Assembly: GCA_018398585.1 (NCBI GenBank)
Contig: JAGTTD010000010.1
Span: 17,916,005 to 17,980,004, forward strand
Direction of reading: 5' to 3'
DNA length: 64,000 bases
From: Simmondsia chinensis
Taxonomy: Eukaryota; Streptophyta; Magnoliopsida; Caryophyllales; Simmondsiaceae
This document shows positions 47,663-59,733 of this stretch, piece by piece (positions within the stretch are counted from its first letter, which is position 1; each line of letters starts with the position of its first letter). Position numbers and translations under genes: made by a program. The notes under the pieces were generated by a model. That model was not told the origin of the DNA, made no database searches, and saw only the letters and a list, made by a program, of their open reading frames with translations.

Positions 47663-50600
47663 GTCCTGATCTAGAGGTTGGTCCTTAGGCTTAACCCGTG
47701 GAGTTTAAGATTCCTCCATATGATGGGGAAAATCTTCTTCGTGGAAATCATTCTCTATGTCAGACCATGTAGGCTTAATATGGTCTAAAGGCTCCACTAG
47801 ATTGATGCTGAGGGGACTGTACTCCTCCTAATCATCTGATGGCCTTCGAGGTAACAATTTTTGGAAAGTTGATTCCACCAAGATTCTTTTCCTTCTGAAG
47901 ACGAGAGACTAGCCCATCTCTCAGGCTTCTTACGTGACACGCCTTTTCCAGCAGTGGTAAATGGTCTAGGTTTAGTTACTAGATCCTCAAGATCAATAGG
48001 CCTAGTTTGCTTGCCTTTGCGAACTCTGGCTTCCTCTTCAGAAAGCGTAGATAAGCAAGTATCAAGTACAGGTCTTCGTAGTGCCGCTTTCTTTCGCAAC
48101 TGCCTTCTCTTTTGAGTTTAAGGCTGGAGTGATTGGCATCCTTTTGCTTAAGGTGGTTCCTTCTATCGATGTTACCAAAATGGACCCCAAAAGGTTGGTC
48201 CCCTGATTGTCGTGGTCCCTAACAGGAGTCCACTTCAGGCAGGTGGTATTTTGGATTTCTTTTTTGGTGCCAAGTCCTTATGATGATCTGGCCCTTTGAA
48301 GGGGGATCTTCAATAGATTCATATCTATGGGACTTCTCATATGGCATCTTCAATTCCAAGAAAGGATTAGTAGAGGAAATGTATTGAGGAAGCAGCCTGA
48401 GTTTCCTCATTACCCCTTGTATTTTCCTACAATAATGGCGGCATGCCTTCTAGGATGCCTTCTCCAGATCTAGAGACCAATTTGTAAGGCCTAGAGTGGG
48501 CCTATGATCACTACTAATTTTCATGACTAACTCCTCAGCTGCTATTAGCGTAATGGAAGAATTGTTGCGGAGTTTGATCAGTAGATTCTTGAAAAGTGAA
48601 CGTTTGTTTATGGGACGGAGTTCAGTAATGTGCCAACAGCAAGTGCCATCATCCAACATACGCACAAGCATTCAAAACCTTAATATTCCCTCAATGATCA
48701 ACCGTTCGAATAGGCTATTTGTGACCCTTGCTTTGTGAGTGTCATTTAAAACCATATTTCTCTTGTAGAGGGCGAAAGGATTAGCCTGGACACTACAAAA
48801 ATCATTTCTATCAAAAGTGTGGATAACGTTGACTTGAAGAGGACTGTGGAAGGGGTCCTTGTCAACACCCATCCGTCCTTCTCCAGGGAAGATCAGTTCC
48901 CTTGCTTTGATGGCATCTTGAACCACGTTTCTTAAGATCTCATAGTTCTTCATTGAATTAGACAACGAATCATTTCCATTTATAGTATACCCTTGCCTTT
49001 GTTGAATTAGGGAAGATTTTCTATATTTGTCTCTAATCCTAAGTTTATTATTTGCCTCAAGCCAGTCAAATGTGACATCGGCTTATGAGAGGTCAAATGA
49101 GTATTTCCTCAAGTCTTTGGACTGATAAACCTTCCTGGCTTTAATATCCTTCTTGATCAAAGGATTGCAAACCATAGGAGGTCCTTTGACGTACTCAGCA
49201 ATGTTAATTTAATAAGGAGGATCGTTGTCCTCTTCAATTAAGTCATGTACATAGGTTCCATACACTCTATTTTTCTTGAGGTTTTCTTCTTTTAAGATAG
49301 CCTCGTATCTAGTGGCACATTCTTCCAGCTGTAGAAGCACCATGAAGTTTGAGCCTTCAAACTTTTTCGTAAACTCAGTATCCAAGCCATTTAAAGCTAG
49401 CTTGGCATATTCAACTTTAGGAAGGGCTACAGTGCATTTTAACCTAGCTCTCATGAACTGGTTAATGTAATCTTCCACTGATTCACCTGGACTTTGTCTT
49501 ATTCTAGCCAGGTTAGATATGGAATTCCGAGTTCCGTTCTTGGCAATTAGGCCTATAATTACCTGTCCATGTCATCCCAAACAATAAATGGAATTAGGTG
49601 GTGGGCTAACGTACCACTGAAAGGCAGTCCCCTTTAAAGAACTTAGGAACAACCTAAGTTCGAGATACTGATTGTCAGCCACTTCTCTACATTGGCAATT
49701 AAACCTTGCCAAATGCTCAAGGGCAGACACACTCCCTTCTCCTAAGAAAAGGGTAAACTCAGGGATTTTATATCCACAAGGAAAAATGTAATCCCGATCA
49801 ATATAATTAGGGTAAGATTTACTATACAAAGGTTTCTTAACCCTTGTGAGGCCTGGCCATACATCAGTTCGATAAGGGTGGCCAATTGGCCTTGACGGGG
49901 TACATCAAGCACATGGTTATGTGTCTGCCATGGCCCCCCAGTGGTTGAGGGTCTTGAGGGGGATCTGCACCTGAGCTCCCATTATAATCGGGTGTGGGAA
50001 CAATTGTTGCCCCCTATACCTGGTGTAACTCCCTTGATCACTTTGGCCATGCGTTTAATTGGCCAAGAAGCATGTTCCAGCAGACCCTGGGCTATATGGC
50101 ATGCCTGAGGGCACACCTAAATTAATAGGTTGTTGGTTCATCCTTGCTTGATCAATCCCCATGATATGATCTTGAGACGTGGGTGGTTTGCTTGCCCCCT
50201 AATGTGATAAGTATAAAAAGACTTAGAAGGACAGGCTTGGTCCCCAGAACTTGTTACTTCTCCTTGCACACCTATTTCAAGGCCTTAAGTGGGCCTCGAG
50301 GCAACCTCTCCAAATTAAGAAGGGTATGAATGGTTATACCCCCTGCCTCTAGGACAGGTGACATTGGCATGTTGACGTTGAATTCCCACAGTTCAATTTT
50401 GTCTTCTCTCGGGGATTAGGTAGCCAACCTGAGCAACTGGTAACCGTGAGCTCGAAGGTGGATCACATGGGTATCCAGTTGGAACTGATGGAGCAGGTAC
50501 AACCTGAGTTGCCTGATGTCCTCTCTAATAGCTTGGACCAAGCTATTATGAGCCTCAACTTGTCTAACTAAGATAGCCTCGACCGTAACTACTATCTATC

Positions 50601-51070
50601 TTGCCATGTCCTTAGCAATAAGGTAGTAGTAGAAGACAAGGTTGAGTTCATCTCAAATAAGAATCTGTCAGTTTCCTTATGAAGCCTTTCATTCACTGAG
50701 GTTCCAACATCATTTATCATGGCTCTCACGGCGGCAGAGTTTTCATGCTAGGCTGCTAAAGTGCATTTTGTTTCAGCACATTGTTTCTCAAAGGCCTCTT
50801 TCATGGATTGTTGAACCCTTTGATCCACGTTTTCTAAATGACGTTTGAGCATGGCCCTGAAACTCTCTCAAGAATGGCAATCGAGTCCAATGCGTTCATT
50901 TACTGGCATGTCATCACCACCACCGCTCTCATTGCCGCGGTTGTGATTGGTTCCCTTCCTTCGTTTTATAGAGCTTTGTTCAAGAGGATGCTCAAGTGGG
51001 GATGCAATCAAGGCTAAGCCTTTTGGTTCCTCATAATTAAGAGCTCTGGACCTCCTGGTTATGACCATCA
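47663..51070 (-). pseudogene. Tat gag
   Basis: The likely start is MVITRRSRALNYEEPKGLAL at about 51068. The capsid region at 49829-49209 has EHLARFNCQCREVADNQYLE, LRLFLSSLKGTAFQWYVSPP and, after a frame change, YINQFMRARLKCTVALPKVE and LALNGLDTEFTKKFEG. These are Ty3/gypsy retrotransposon-gag blocks as in Tat/Ogre/Athila elements. Downstream fragments (48965-47797) are charged linker. Stops and frame changes are frequent. Confidence 0.75.
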
Positions 51071-51139
51071 GCAAATGGTTTGAGATTACGCTCTGGTAAT
51101 CCACGATGAGTTGAAAACAATGAAGTCTTGCTTTAAGCC

Positions 51140-51161
51140 TCCCACTGTGGTTTCCAAAAGG
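51140..51161 (-). promoter_or_regulatory. Possible degenerate primer-binding site of Tat
   Basis: Directly inside the 5' LTR the minus strand reads CCTTTTGGAAACCACAGTGG. Tat elements usually have TTTTGGCGACTCCACTGGGG here, so this may be a decayed tRNA-Arg-type site. Confidence 0.35.
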
Positions 51162-52536
51162 TGTGCTTTCAATATTTTTTCTAATTAAGTGTGATGTGGT
51201 CACCATAAATATAAATGTGCCAAAGGGACTCACCGCGACTAGTGTGTGAGCTTAAATTCGGACCCCACGTCTTTGATCTAAACCACTCACCGTTGAAAAG
51301 GTTGTGATTTTTTGGTGTATCCAACTTCGGTAATTCCACGAGTTCTGTATATGCTTTAATTGAGAAGACTTTTTTAGATAATTTTTTGCGGCTTTTTATA
51401 TACTTTTTGACAGAAAATTAAAGGGATATGGATCTAACAGAAGTGGCAGTTATGGTGATGAAGCAAGGCTCACAGGCACCTTTCCTTGTACACTTAAAAG
51501 TCATAAATTAGGGTGGAGACAAACCCAAGAGCTCAGCAGTCCACTTACAAGCCCAAGTCAATCAGGTTTTTAAGCCTGGCACCCTTGACTTATAGGAACT
51601 CGAATGAGTTTAGGTCTGACAAGATTTAGATGAAGCAAACCGTATTTGGGTCACTAAATTAGGACTTACATAATCAACATCATGCCTTGGCCGTCGAAGC
51701 CCTAAATAATGGCGCAAACTAAGTTCACCCGATTTAGCAAGTAGTGAAAATAGTGTTAAGACCATCGCAATCAAGGTCAAGCCTTGGCCATCAAAGCCTT
51801 AAACTAAAGCCTCAATTTTTAACTCGTTGAATTTGGGAACAAATAAAAACAAAGAGTCCATACCTGAAGCTCAAAGCATTATATTACTAAAGAATCAAGT
51901 ACAACAAGATCTATGCTACGCTAGACTAAGTTAAGTTATGCTACTCCTAAGTAAAAAGCACAAGTGTGCTGTAAAGAAAACTTGAAGAAGTTTTGTGTGA
52001 GTATATGTACTTATTTTGGACTACACCAAAGTTTTTTATGTATAAAAAAACTGAATAATGGCTGCCCCCCATTTTTGTCGCACTTTCTCCCAATGTCAGG
52101 CCACCAAACTCCTTGAGTACCTGAATGATCAATGAATGTTCCCTTGATTTGGTACTTGAGTGTATTTCTTGAAGCTCACGTCTGCATTTTTAGTTAAAGT
52201 CTCTTCTAGATGCTCCGCGTTCTCTTGGATTAAGTTTAGTGACGACACATCTGAAATTATGCTCCAAGTAACTGTCTCGAGCTTGGAAACCACATGTCTT
52301 ATAGCCTTCTTAGCAATCCCTTGAGCTCTAGCTCCTTTTATCCTTCATCCATCTTGAGCCTTGAGTGCCCGATACCCTTGTTATGGTGATAAAATTCTCA
52401 AGATGCTGGGCTTGGGATACCATTATCTCCATACCTAAAGGTCTGATTCTCCTTAAGGAGGAGCTGACATGATAAGCGCATGCCACTTTGCCCAAAATGA
52501 TATCGTCCCAACTCCCTCGAAATTAGGATGTAAACA
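51162..52536 (-). repeat. 5' LTR of the Tat element
   Basis: Direct repeat of 27335-28705. Starts TGTGCTTTC or TGCTTTC and ends GATGTAAACA on the plus strand, with ATATG following. Confidence 0.85.
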
Positions 52537-54180
52537 ATATGGATAATTATATTGCTATAATTATGTCTCATACATTGAATATTGGTTGAATTCTTAAATA
52601 AATTTATCGGATTTTGGCATAGGGTGCATAGGTGATAAATATTCAATCTTTAGGATATTACATTTTATATATTGAAATGTCAAGATTAAACCCGTTAATT
52701 ATATTGCTATAATCATGTCTTGCAATTGAGCCCTAACATAGTAAAGACACATTAGATTTAATTGGAACAATATAGTAGACTAAGCTTGGAACCTTTCATA
52801 CCATTTGACTAATTGAATATATCTCCACACACAAGACTTACTCCCTACACACCTCATCTTCAAATCAACACATTTTAAACCTTGTGTCCTGTATCCTTTA
52901 TGAGTATTTTAGAGTCAAACTCATGTCATTAGAATACTCATTGAAGTGGAAAAACTTCACACTCACATAGGTAGACTTCATTGATCATGTCCCTACAACA
53001 TGAAATTCAATAATTTCCTCGAGTCCATTAAGAGTGTACACTTAACCTTCTTTTCCCTTTGTCACATGTTACTACTAGGTTGTGTCTTAATTATTTTGTC
53101 CAGATTTTGAACAAAGGTCTGTGGTGGATCGGAGAGATAGGGCCCATTTTTGGGGGGGGGGGGGGGGGGGGGGGGGGGCTTTTGGCCTGGGGGCTTCACC
53201 CCTTGTGGTACAGGCCTTTTGCATCGGGTCAGGATATTATACCCTCTTGCACTTCTTGGGCTTCTCTTGTTATGAGGGGCACTATATAACTCCCTCTTAG
53301 GGTTTTAGCTATTGGTGAGCCATTCAGACACATTTAAGAGAGAGAGAGTGAGAGAGTGAGAGAGCAAAGAGAGTTCTCTTCTCAATTCGATCTAATAAAA
53401 TTTCTCTACCAATACCTGTGGTTTTCCCCTCTCCTTGAGGGTTTTCCATGTAAATATTGTTATCTTTGTTGCTCTTTCTCCTTTACCTTATCATTTGATC
53501 CCTTTATTGACTCTGCAGCATTGATTTCACTATTATTAGTGAACAAGAAAGGAATAATTCTTTCATATTCATAGAGGTAGAGGACATAATTCACATGGAT
53601 ATAGTAAGTCTCGCTTGGGCTGCTTAAATGGTAGTTTCTACATTTTATCTTTCACTCATTAGATAGAGAGGGAGGGTTGGGCTTTTTTGTTTTTTCTTGT
53701 TGTCAAAGAGTTGAAAAATAGTTTTCTCGTGTTGTTAAAGAGTTGAACAAAGAAAATAGACGGCCCATGAGCAACAGGATGTTGAGGTTCAAAATTCAAA
53801 GTGAAATTTTTGATTTGTCTGTTCCTAGTCGTCGTGGGAAAAAAGGAAGAAAGTCAAGTTGTTGGCCTTATCTTGCAGGTGACAATGAAGTTGAGTAAGT
53901 AGCGGAGAAAGACTCGACATTCAGGCAAGCCGCCCATTGGTGTGGTTTGGTATCTAAATTGAACCTAGATCTTGGGTATTTTCATTTTATAGTTACCAAG
54001 CACTAATGGAATTGTATTTTAGTGCTTGTAATCACATAGATGATAACTTTTTTTTTTTGGGATAAATGCACTGATGATAACTCACTCATTGAATTGAAGA
54101 CTTGGTGATTTACCATGCATTGAGTTGAGGATCCGTCATGGGTGATTAAAATTAACTGGTTTAAGATCCATCCCTTTACT
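52537..54180. other. Non-coding stretch with LTR-like sequence and a G run
   Basis: 53100-53560 resembles the end of a plant copia LTR on the plus strand: TATA-like CTATATAACT, a GA-rich leader, and CCTCTCCTTGAGGGTTTTCC followed by GTAAAT, a phrase common in copia LTRs. No partner LTR was found. A run of 27 Gs lies at 53152-53178. The glycine-rich frame across it is an artefact. Confidence 0.45.
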
Positions 54181-54189
54181 TGTACTTAA

Positions 54190-55105
54190 GTCTAAGTCTC
54201 TAGTAGGGCCTTTTGTAAAGGATCCGCTAGATTTCAGCTTGGTTTCACGAAGTCCATAATGATAATCCCATCCTTGATGAGTTATCTTACACAACTATGT
54301 CTCACACCAATGTGCCTAGACATGCCATTATACACAGTATATGCTTTTGAAAACATAGCCTGACTATTGTAATCGATAGAAATAGGTGAGATTTGCTCAT
54401 GCCACAAAGGAATCTCATACAAGAAATACCTTAATCATTCTGCTTCTTTTGCAGCTGATGCCGGAGCAATGACCTCCGCAACCATAGTTGAATCAATAAT
54501 ACATGTCTGTTTCTTGGAACTCCAAGAAACAACACCCCCACCATGTAAGAAAATTCATCCACTTGTAAAAGCGTAATCCTCTATGTTGGAGATTCAACTG
54601 GAATTCGAATGTCTTTCTAGAGCAGGAGGATACTCACGAAAGAAATATTGTAATATATGATTTTCTTAAGATATTTCACTACTCTATATACTGCATGCTA
54701 ATGTAATTTACTTGGATTGCTAGTATGTCTACTTAGCTTTGCAACTAAAAAGGTTGTATTTGGCCTTGCAGTAGTCATAGCTTACAAGAGACAACCTATG
54801 ACTTTAGCATACTCAAGTTATGCCACTAGAGTACCATCATTTGATACAAGTTTTGTATTTGGATCCATCGATGTGGATGTTGGGGCACATTCATTGTAAT
54901 TAAATCTTTTCAGCACTTTTCAATATAGTGAGCCTGAGTCAAGGATATTGAATTACCATTTCTTATTATTCTCATACCAAGAATGACTTCAGCCTCACGC
55001 ATGTCTTCCACATCAATACCAACTATTAACATGTTATTCACATATAAACAAATAATGACTCCCTTATCATTATCAAACTTGTTATGTACACATTTGTCCG
55101 ATTCA
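54190..55105 (-). pseudogene. Copia 2: RT end and RNase H
   Basis: From 55105 the minus frame reads ESDKCVHNKFDNDKGVIICL, then YVNNMLIVG, where the catalytic YVDD has become YVNN, and LTQAHYIEKC. RNase H follows at 54230-54540 with SKKQTCIIDSTMVAEVIAPA, YNGMSRHIGVRHSCVRQLIK and DGIIIMDFVK. Frameshifts and stops interrupt. The other half of RT is at 56924-57640. Confidence 0.8.
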
Positions 55106-56918
55106 TGTTGGAATTGGAGTCCTGAAAAACCCAAGTAGTTAGTTTTAAATAATTAAATAAAAAAATTGTTTGATTATGTTTTACGAAGTCAAACATGCGT
55201 ATGATTGTTTTTCTAAAACATTCCATGAGATGGACGTTGTCCAAGATGACATGTTAGGTTTGGTTTAAGTGGTTAATGAGATTGAACCACATATAGACTT
55301 AGATCGAACAAAGTGATATGTTGTCTCGTAATACGTGATAAGTATGGACAACTTGTCTGATAAGACTATAATATATTACTTTTGATGACTTGTCTTGGTT
55401 ATGTGGATAGAGATCTAAGAGCATTATATTGGTGTTGCCAATAAGATTGGAACACTGAACAAGACCATCTGAATTATTTTTTTCTTAATTGCTATCAAAT
55501 ATAATAAATTCTGTAAAACGATAACTCTAAATCCAGAAGACAGTTTGAACTCATGCATAAATTGTTTGTTGCTTTGATGCGCAAAAAGGATTAGTCAAAG
55601 TGCGTTGACTTGAATCTTACGTACATTGCATAACAGCATGAAGTGTGGTGGGAACAATTGTTTTACGCGAAATCTGTAGTCTCTAACGAGATAAAAATGT
55701 CCCCTTAATTGATTAACAAATATATGAACAGATTCTAGAATATTTGGCCAGAGTATTCCATATGTTTAATATTTGGAATTAATACGAAAATTATTTCTGT
55801 ATTATTGAATTATTCATGAAGGGTGAATCAGGAACTACAACGAGAGATGTCACAAAAGTACTGTAGTAGTTAAAGTTATTTTTCCTCACGGATATCTACT
55901 AGAGGGGTTAATTGTCGTAATAAAAGTTATTTAGGAAGTTCTTGACTGAATATATTTAATTCTAGAGTGCAGTAAAACTAAGTTTTACTAAATGGTAATC
56001 AATTATTATTATGAGATGATAATTAGATTTGACTCATTTGGAGCTAGAATTAGATCGTCCCTGAGGTCCCTCCAAAGTTTCAACTTAAGCACTTTTTAAA
56101 AATATTTAAAAAATAAATTTATGAGTTGAATTATTTATTTACAAGACAAACAAATTTTCATGCTGAACAAATATTTATGAGATAAATATTTAATAGGATA
56201 AATCATATTATAGTTTAAACAAAATAAAAAAAAGTACGCACAGGGCCCAAATAAGAGTGGGTGAGGGGGCGCATGTAACACAACTAAAAAAAAAGGAGGA
56301 TAACATATTGCTGACATCAGCGACAGGGCTTATACGCGTAAATACGCGTTATTCATCTCTCTTTTTTTATTTATTTAAACGCGCACCCTGTGGAAAACTA
56401 TGTTTTTAGGTTTTGGAACCTGATTTTCTCCCATAACAAAAACTTTAAAATTATTTTAGTAGTTTTTTAAATTATAGTTTAGCATACTTTTTTGAAAATT
56501 TGATTTTTGGAAAGATTAAAGAAAAAATTTTGTTTCGAAATTTTTTCTAAAATAAATATTATTGCCCTCCCGGTGTTAGAAGAGGTCATTGCGAATAAGA
56601 CTTTGAGGTGTCAAGAATTCTTTCACCAATTTTGGATCTTCAAGTCAGAATCAGGATTCATACTTCAGGTATGTCTAAATTAAATATTTGATATCTAATT
56701 TGTTTTCTTTTGTTTCGTTTATTCTACATACCACATTTATACTTATTTTATTCGATGTTTGGTTTGTTATATTATGAATCAATTAGAGTAAAATCTAGAT
56801 ATAATTAAATAGTTATTTAAGTCAGGGCTTTAGATTTAAAATTAAGAATTTTGAATTGGTTTTCTGCTGCACTCGCTCAAGCCGTTTAGGGAAAAAATTT
56901 TGACATATATTCCCAATA
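55106..56918 (+). mobile_element. Solo LTR of about 1.8 kb inside copia 2 RT
   Basis: Starts TGTTGGAATTGGAGTCC and ends TTCCCAATA, with ATTCA on both sides (55101-55105 and 56919-56923). Removing it and one duplication copy joins the two RT halves in frame. It is the same family as 36419-37756. No internal retrotransposon genes. The strand is inferred from a TATA-like box and leader order and is uncertain. Confidence 0.82.
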
Positions 56919-56923
56919 ATTCA

Positions 56924-57640
56924 TTATTCATGAATCTATTGTTTAGAACAATTTGATCAAACTTTTATTGTTTAAGGGCTTGTTTTAGCCCGTATAGAGA
57001 TAGTATGAGTTTATATACTTTTTTCTCTTGACCCGGAACAATACCTCCATGTTGTTCCATATACACCTCTTCCTCCAATTCACCATTTAGGAATGTTGTT
57101 TTCACATCCATTTGGATTCTTTAAATTATAGATAGAGGCTAACTAGAGCAATTAATATTCTAATAGTTGACATCCTTACCCTTAGACGTATGTATCAAAG
57201 TAGTTTATCTCATATTTTGTGGTTAGTCTTTTGGCTACTAATTAGGCTTTGAACCCATCAAAAGTTCCATTGACTTTCATGTTCTTTGTGAAAATCCAGT
57301 TACACCCTATGGCCTTATTTTCAAGTGGGAGATCTACCAAAATCCTGGTATTATTACCTATGAAGGAGGCCATCTCATCATTTATTGTCTTTTTCCAAAA
57401 ATGGGCACATAAGACTTCATAGCCTCATCAAACATCATAGAATTTGACTCTATGACATAACAATTTGTAGTTTGATGATCCGTATTGTCTCTAATTGCTT
57501 CCACTAGAAATGTATAGAACTCTGGACAGAAATACTTCTCTTTCCTTGCTCTTTTACTTCTTCTAAGTTTTAGTGCATTATCAGGGATATCTTCCCTTAT
57601 ATCATGATCTATATCATATGACAAAGACAATGTTACTTTC
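56924..57640 (-). pseudogene. Copia 2: RT N-terminal half
   Basis: The minus strand shows LRRSKRARKEKYF at 57560, an ending like EMASFIGNNT near 57360, GCNWIFTKNMKVNGTFDGFK at about 57300, and the RT core segment [20 protein letters not shown] (57040-57110) leading to KFDQIVLNNRFM at the solo LTR. These are plant Ty1/copia RT blocks. Several stops. Integrase and gag are not seen further right. Confidence 0.75.
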
Positions 57641-57846
57641 TACCGAAATGAAATCTTTTGGTCTAGAAATTTAGCAAAAAAACCCATTTTCATCTTAATA
57701 TATTTTGCTTCACATTATCATAATGCAACATCATTTCATCAACATTAATGCAAGATTCAAACTCACTTTTGCATACTCATCCATATTTACGTTCATGAAC
57801 TTCTGTTTACCCATATTTAAATCATCACAAAATATCATATCATTTA
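57641..57846. other. AT-rich stretch left of the SINE
   Basis: No gene seen; its last 20 bp (57827-57846) are the left target duplication of the SINE. Confidence 0.5.
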
Positions 57847-58093
57847 CCTTAAAAGGGTACCAACATGCAAGCACCGGATCCCATTAGAACTTTCAAGTTA
57901 AGTGTGCTTAGGCAAGAGTAGTACCAAGATGGATAACCTTCTAGGAAGTCCTCGTGTTGCACCTCTCAAGTTGGGGGTTCTCGAAAACAGCCTCTCTTCA
58001 AGGTAGCACCCTGAATGGGGAAGGCTGCGTACATCAACCCCCCAGACCCTGCTTAGGCGGGAGCTATTAGGATACTGGGAATGTTGCTTTTTT
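57847..58093 (+). mobile_element. 5S rRNA-headed SINE with Au-SINE-like 3' end
   Basis: 57855-57966 is a nearly full 5S rRNA sequence (112 of about 120 bp), with box A AAGTTAAGTGTGCTTAGGC (57895-57913), an intermediate element (57928-57938) and box C GTCCTCGTGTTGCA (57948-57961). 57967-58087 resembles the 3' half of plant Au SINEs: GAAAACAGCCTCTCTTCAAG, GGCTGCGTACAT, CCCCAGACCC, GGCGGGAGC. A six-T tail follows. A 20-bp duplication, 18 of 20 matching, flanks the whole unit (57827-57846 and 58094-58113), so both parts moved as one. 5S boxes A and C can recruit TFIIIA/RNA polymerase III; activity of this copy is unknown. Confidence 0.85.
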
Positions 58094-58113
58094 ACAAAAT
58101 ATCTTGTCATTTA

Positions 58114-59024
58114 TTACATTAAAACTTATGGGTAATTAAAAATAAATCATTATAATTCAATATACTTATTTTCTCAAGCCTTGGTCACTGTAGTGACTAA
58201 CAAATTATTATAACAATAAATATAAAACCACGTAATAGGATTATTTTTCATGCGAAAATTATACATAATTGCGCTCAATTTATCCATGAAATGATATTAA
58301 GCATCAGCATAAAAAATAATAATCACATAGTATTTACCATTCGTGATCCACTATTTTTAAATTATGTCGAATTCACACCACTTTTGTTTTTATCAAGTAA
58401 ACAAAAAAATTTCATGTTTACAAAATGAAAACCGCAACAAATCATGGCGGCATTAACATGCATGAACAAATCAACTTTGTAAGTGCCTCAACACATATAC
58501 ATGCTTATACTGAAATTCTTTACATAATTATGAACATACATGCATTAAATCTCAATTTAATTATTCTCCATGCTACAAATTTGCAAGACAATAGATTTAC
58601 AGTATATGCATAAGACAAATTATATTCTATTTATATTCACCAATTATGTATACATATATTTTTGTATTAATAGCACAAAATTCAAAAGTAAAGCACGGTT
58701 AAACAATCCATGTACATTTTATATACTTCAATATCCTTCACATTCAATTCATAATAAAATATTTATCATCCATGTTATTTAAGATTGTAAGTGATAAATT
58801 CAGTTACTTGTGGTTTTCCTTATCTTATATGTTCCTTTTTTTTTTATTATATTAGTTTTATCATCGTCTTGGAGTCCGGTTTCAACAGCCATGTAAAATA
58901 AAAATTTTCCTTTTTGACATCACCTTGACATCTAATTTCAATAACCACCCAAAACAAGGTTTCGTATTCTTTTGGTTATTTATTTTTACACAACATAATA
59001 TATTCCTAAAGCAATACCATTATT
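58114..59024. other. AT-rich non-coding stretch
   Basis: No recognisable gene or element. It ends in TTATT (59020-59024), the left target duplication of copia 3. Confidence 0.55.
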
Positions 59025-59167
59025 TGTTAGAATATAATATATAAGTTGTTAATATTTGTATATTTGGCCATCTGGGCCTAGGGCTTATGTAAACTTCCAT
59101 TGTACTTCTCTCAAATAAATATATGAGAGGACTCCCATCATTCAGTGGGTTCCTCATTATTCTTTCA
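59025..59167 (+). repeat. 5' LTR of copia 3
   Basis: 143 bp. Contains TATA-like AATAAATATATGAG, as in many short copia LTRs. Confidence 0.92.
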
Positions 59168-59243
59168 TGGTATTAGAGCCAAAAGCTTAAAACGCTCTCT
59201 TATTCTTTCATGATATTAGAGCCTAAAGCTTAAAACGCTCTCT
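59158..59243 (+). repeat. 43-bp tandem duplication containing the primer-binding site
   Basis: Units 59158-59200 and 59201-59243 both carry the LTR end TATTCTTTCA, a primer-binding site (TGGTATTAGAGCC at 59168; TGATATTAGAGCC at 59211) and AAGCTTAAAACGCTCTCT. Only the left one abuts the complete LTR. Confidence 0.9.
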
Positions 59244-59733
59244 TTTTCCAAGGCAAACCCTAGCCACCCGACAGAAAAAAAACCCCCGATCAGCGCAAAC
59301 AATAGTGCCGACCACCCAAGCGCCACCACCACCCCTCGTTGCTATGCCCCCTCTCATCGCTGGTCTCCCTCATCGACACAAATCCTAGCCACCACAAAAT
59401 AAAACCCTAGCCCTCACATCTTCTCCAGCCGCCATCTCTCTCTTTGTGTCAGAGTCGCCGGTAAACTCTCACCGTCGAACACCGCCATACGCTAGAGCAC
59501 TGTCGTCCAGATGAACACCATCGTGATTTCTCTCTCTTGCCCTGTTGCACACCCGCACCGATCTTTCTCTCTAGCTCTCTATCAGAGTCGAATATATTTC
59601 TCTCTGACAAACTTAAAGATATCAGAAATGAAAATTTATTCCGCAACAAGTTTGTGATTCTGTCTGGTTAGCCATCGAATATATTGGTCGCTGTCGATTA
59701 TGCTCGCTCCGATGATGGATTCTGCTTCACAAC
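59244..59733 (+). other. Copia 3 leader; gag mostly missing
   Basis: C-rich in its first half. No open gag frame is visible where about 250 codons of capsid sequence are expected. Confidence 0.55.

Noticed and set aside
53059..53289. Glycine-run ORF
   Set aside because: Made by the G27 homopolymer; no domain or start context.
57855..57966. A functional 5S rRNA gene
   Set aside because: Several changes in box A and the intermediate element, a short internal deletion, and fusion to a SINE tail with target duplication; it is part of a retroposon.
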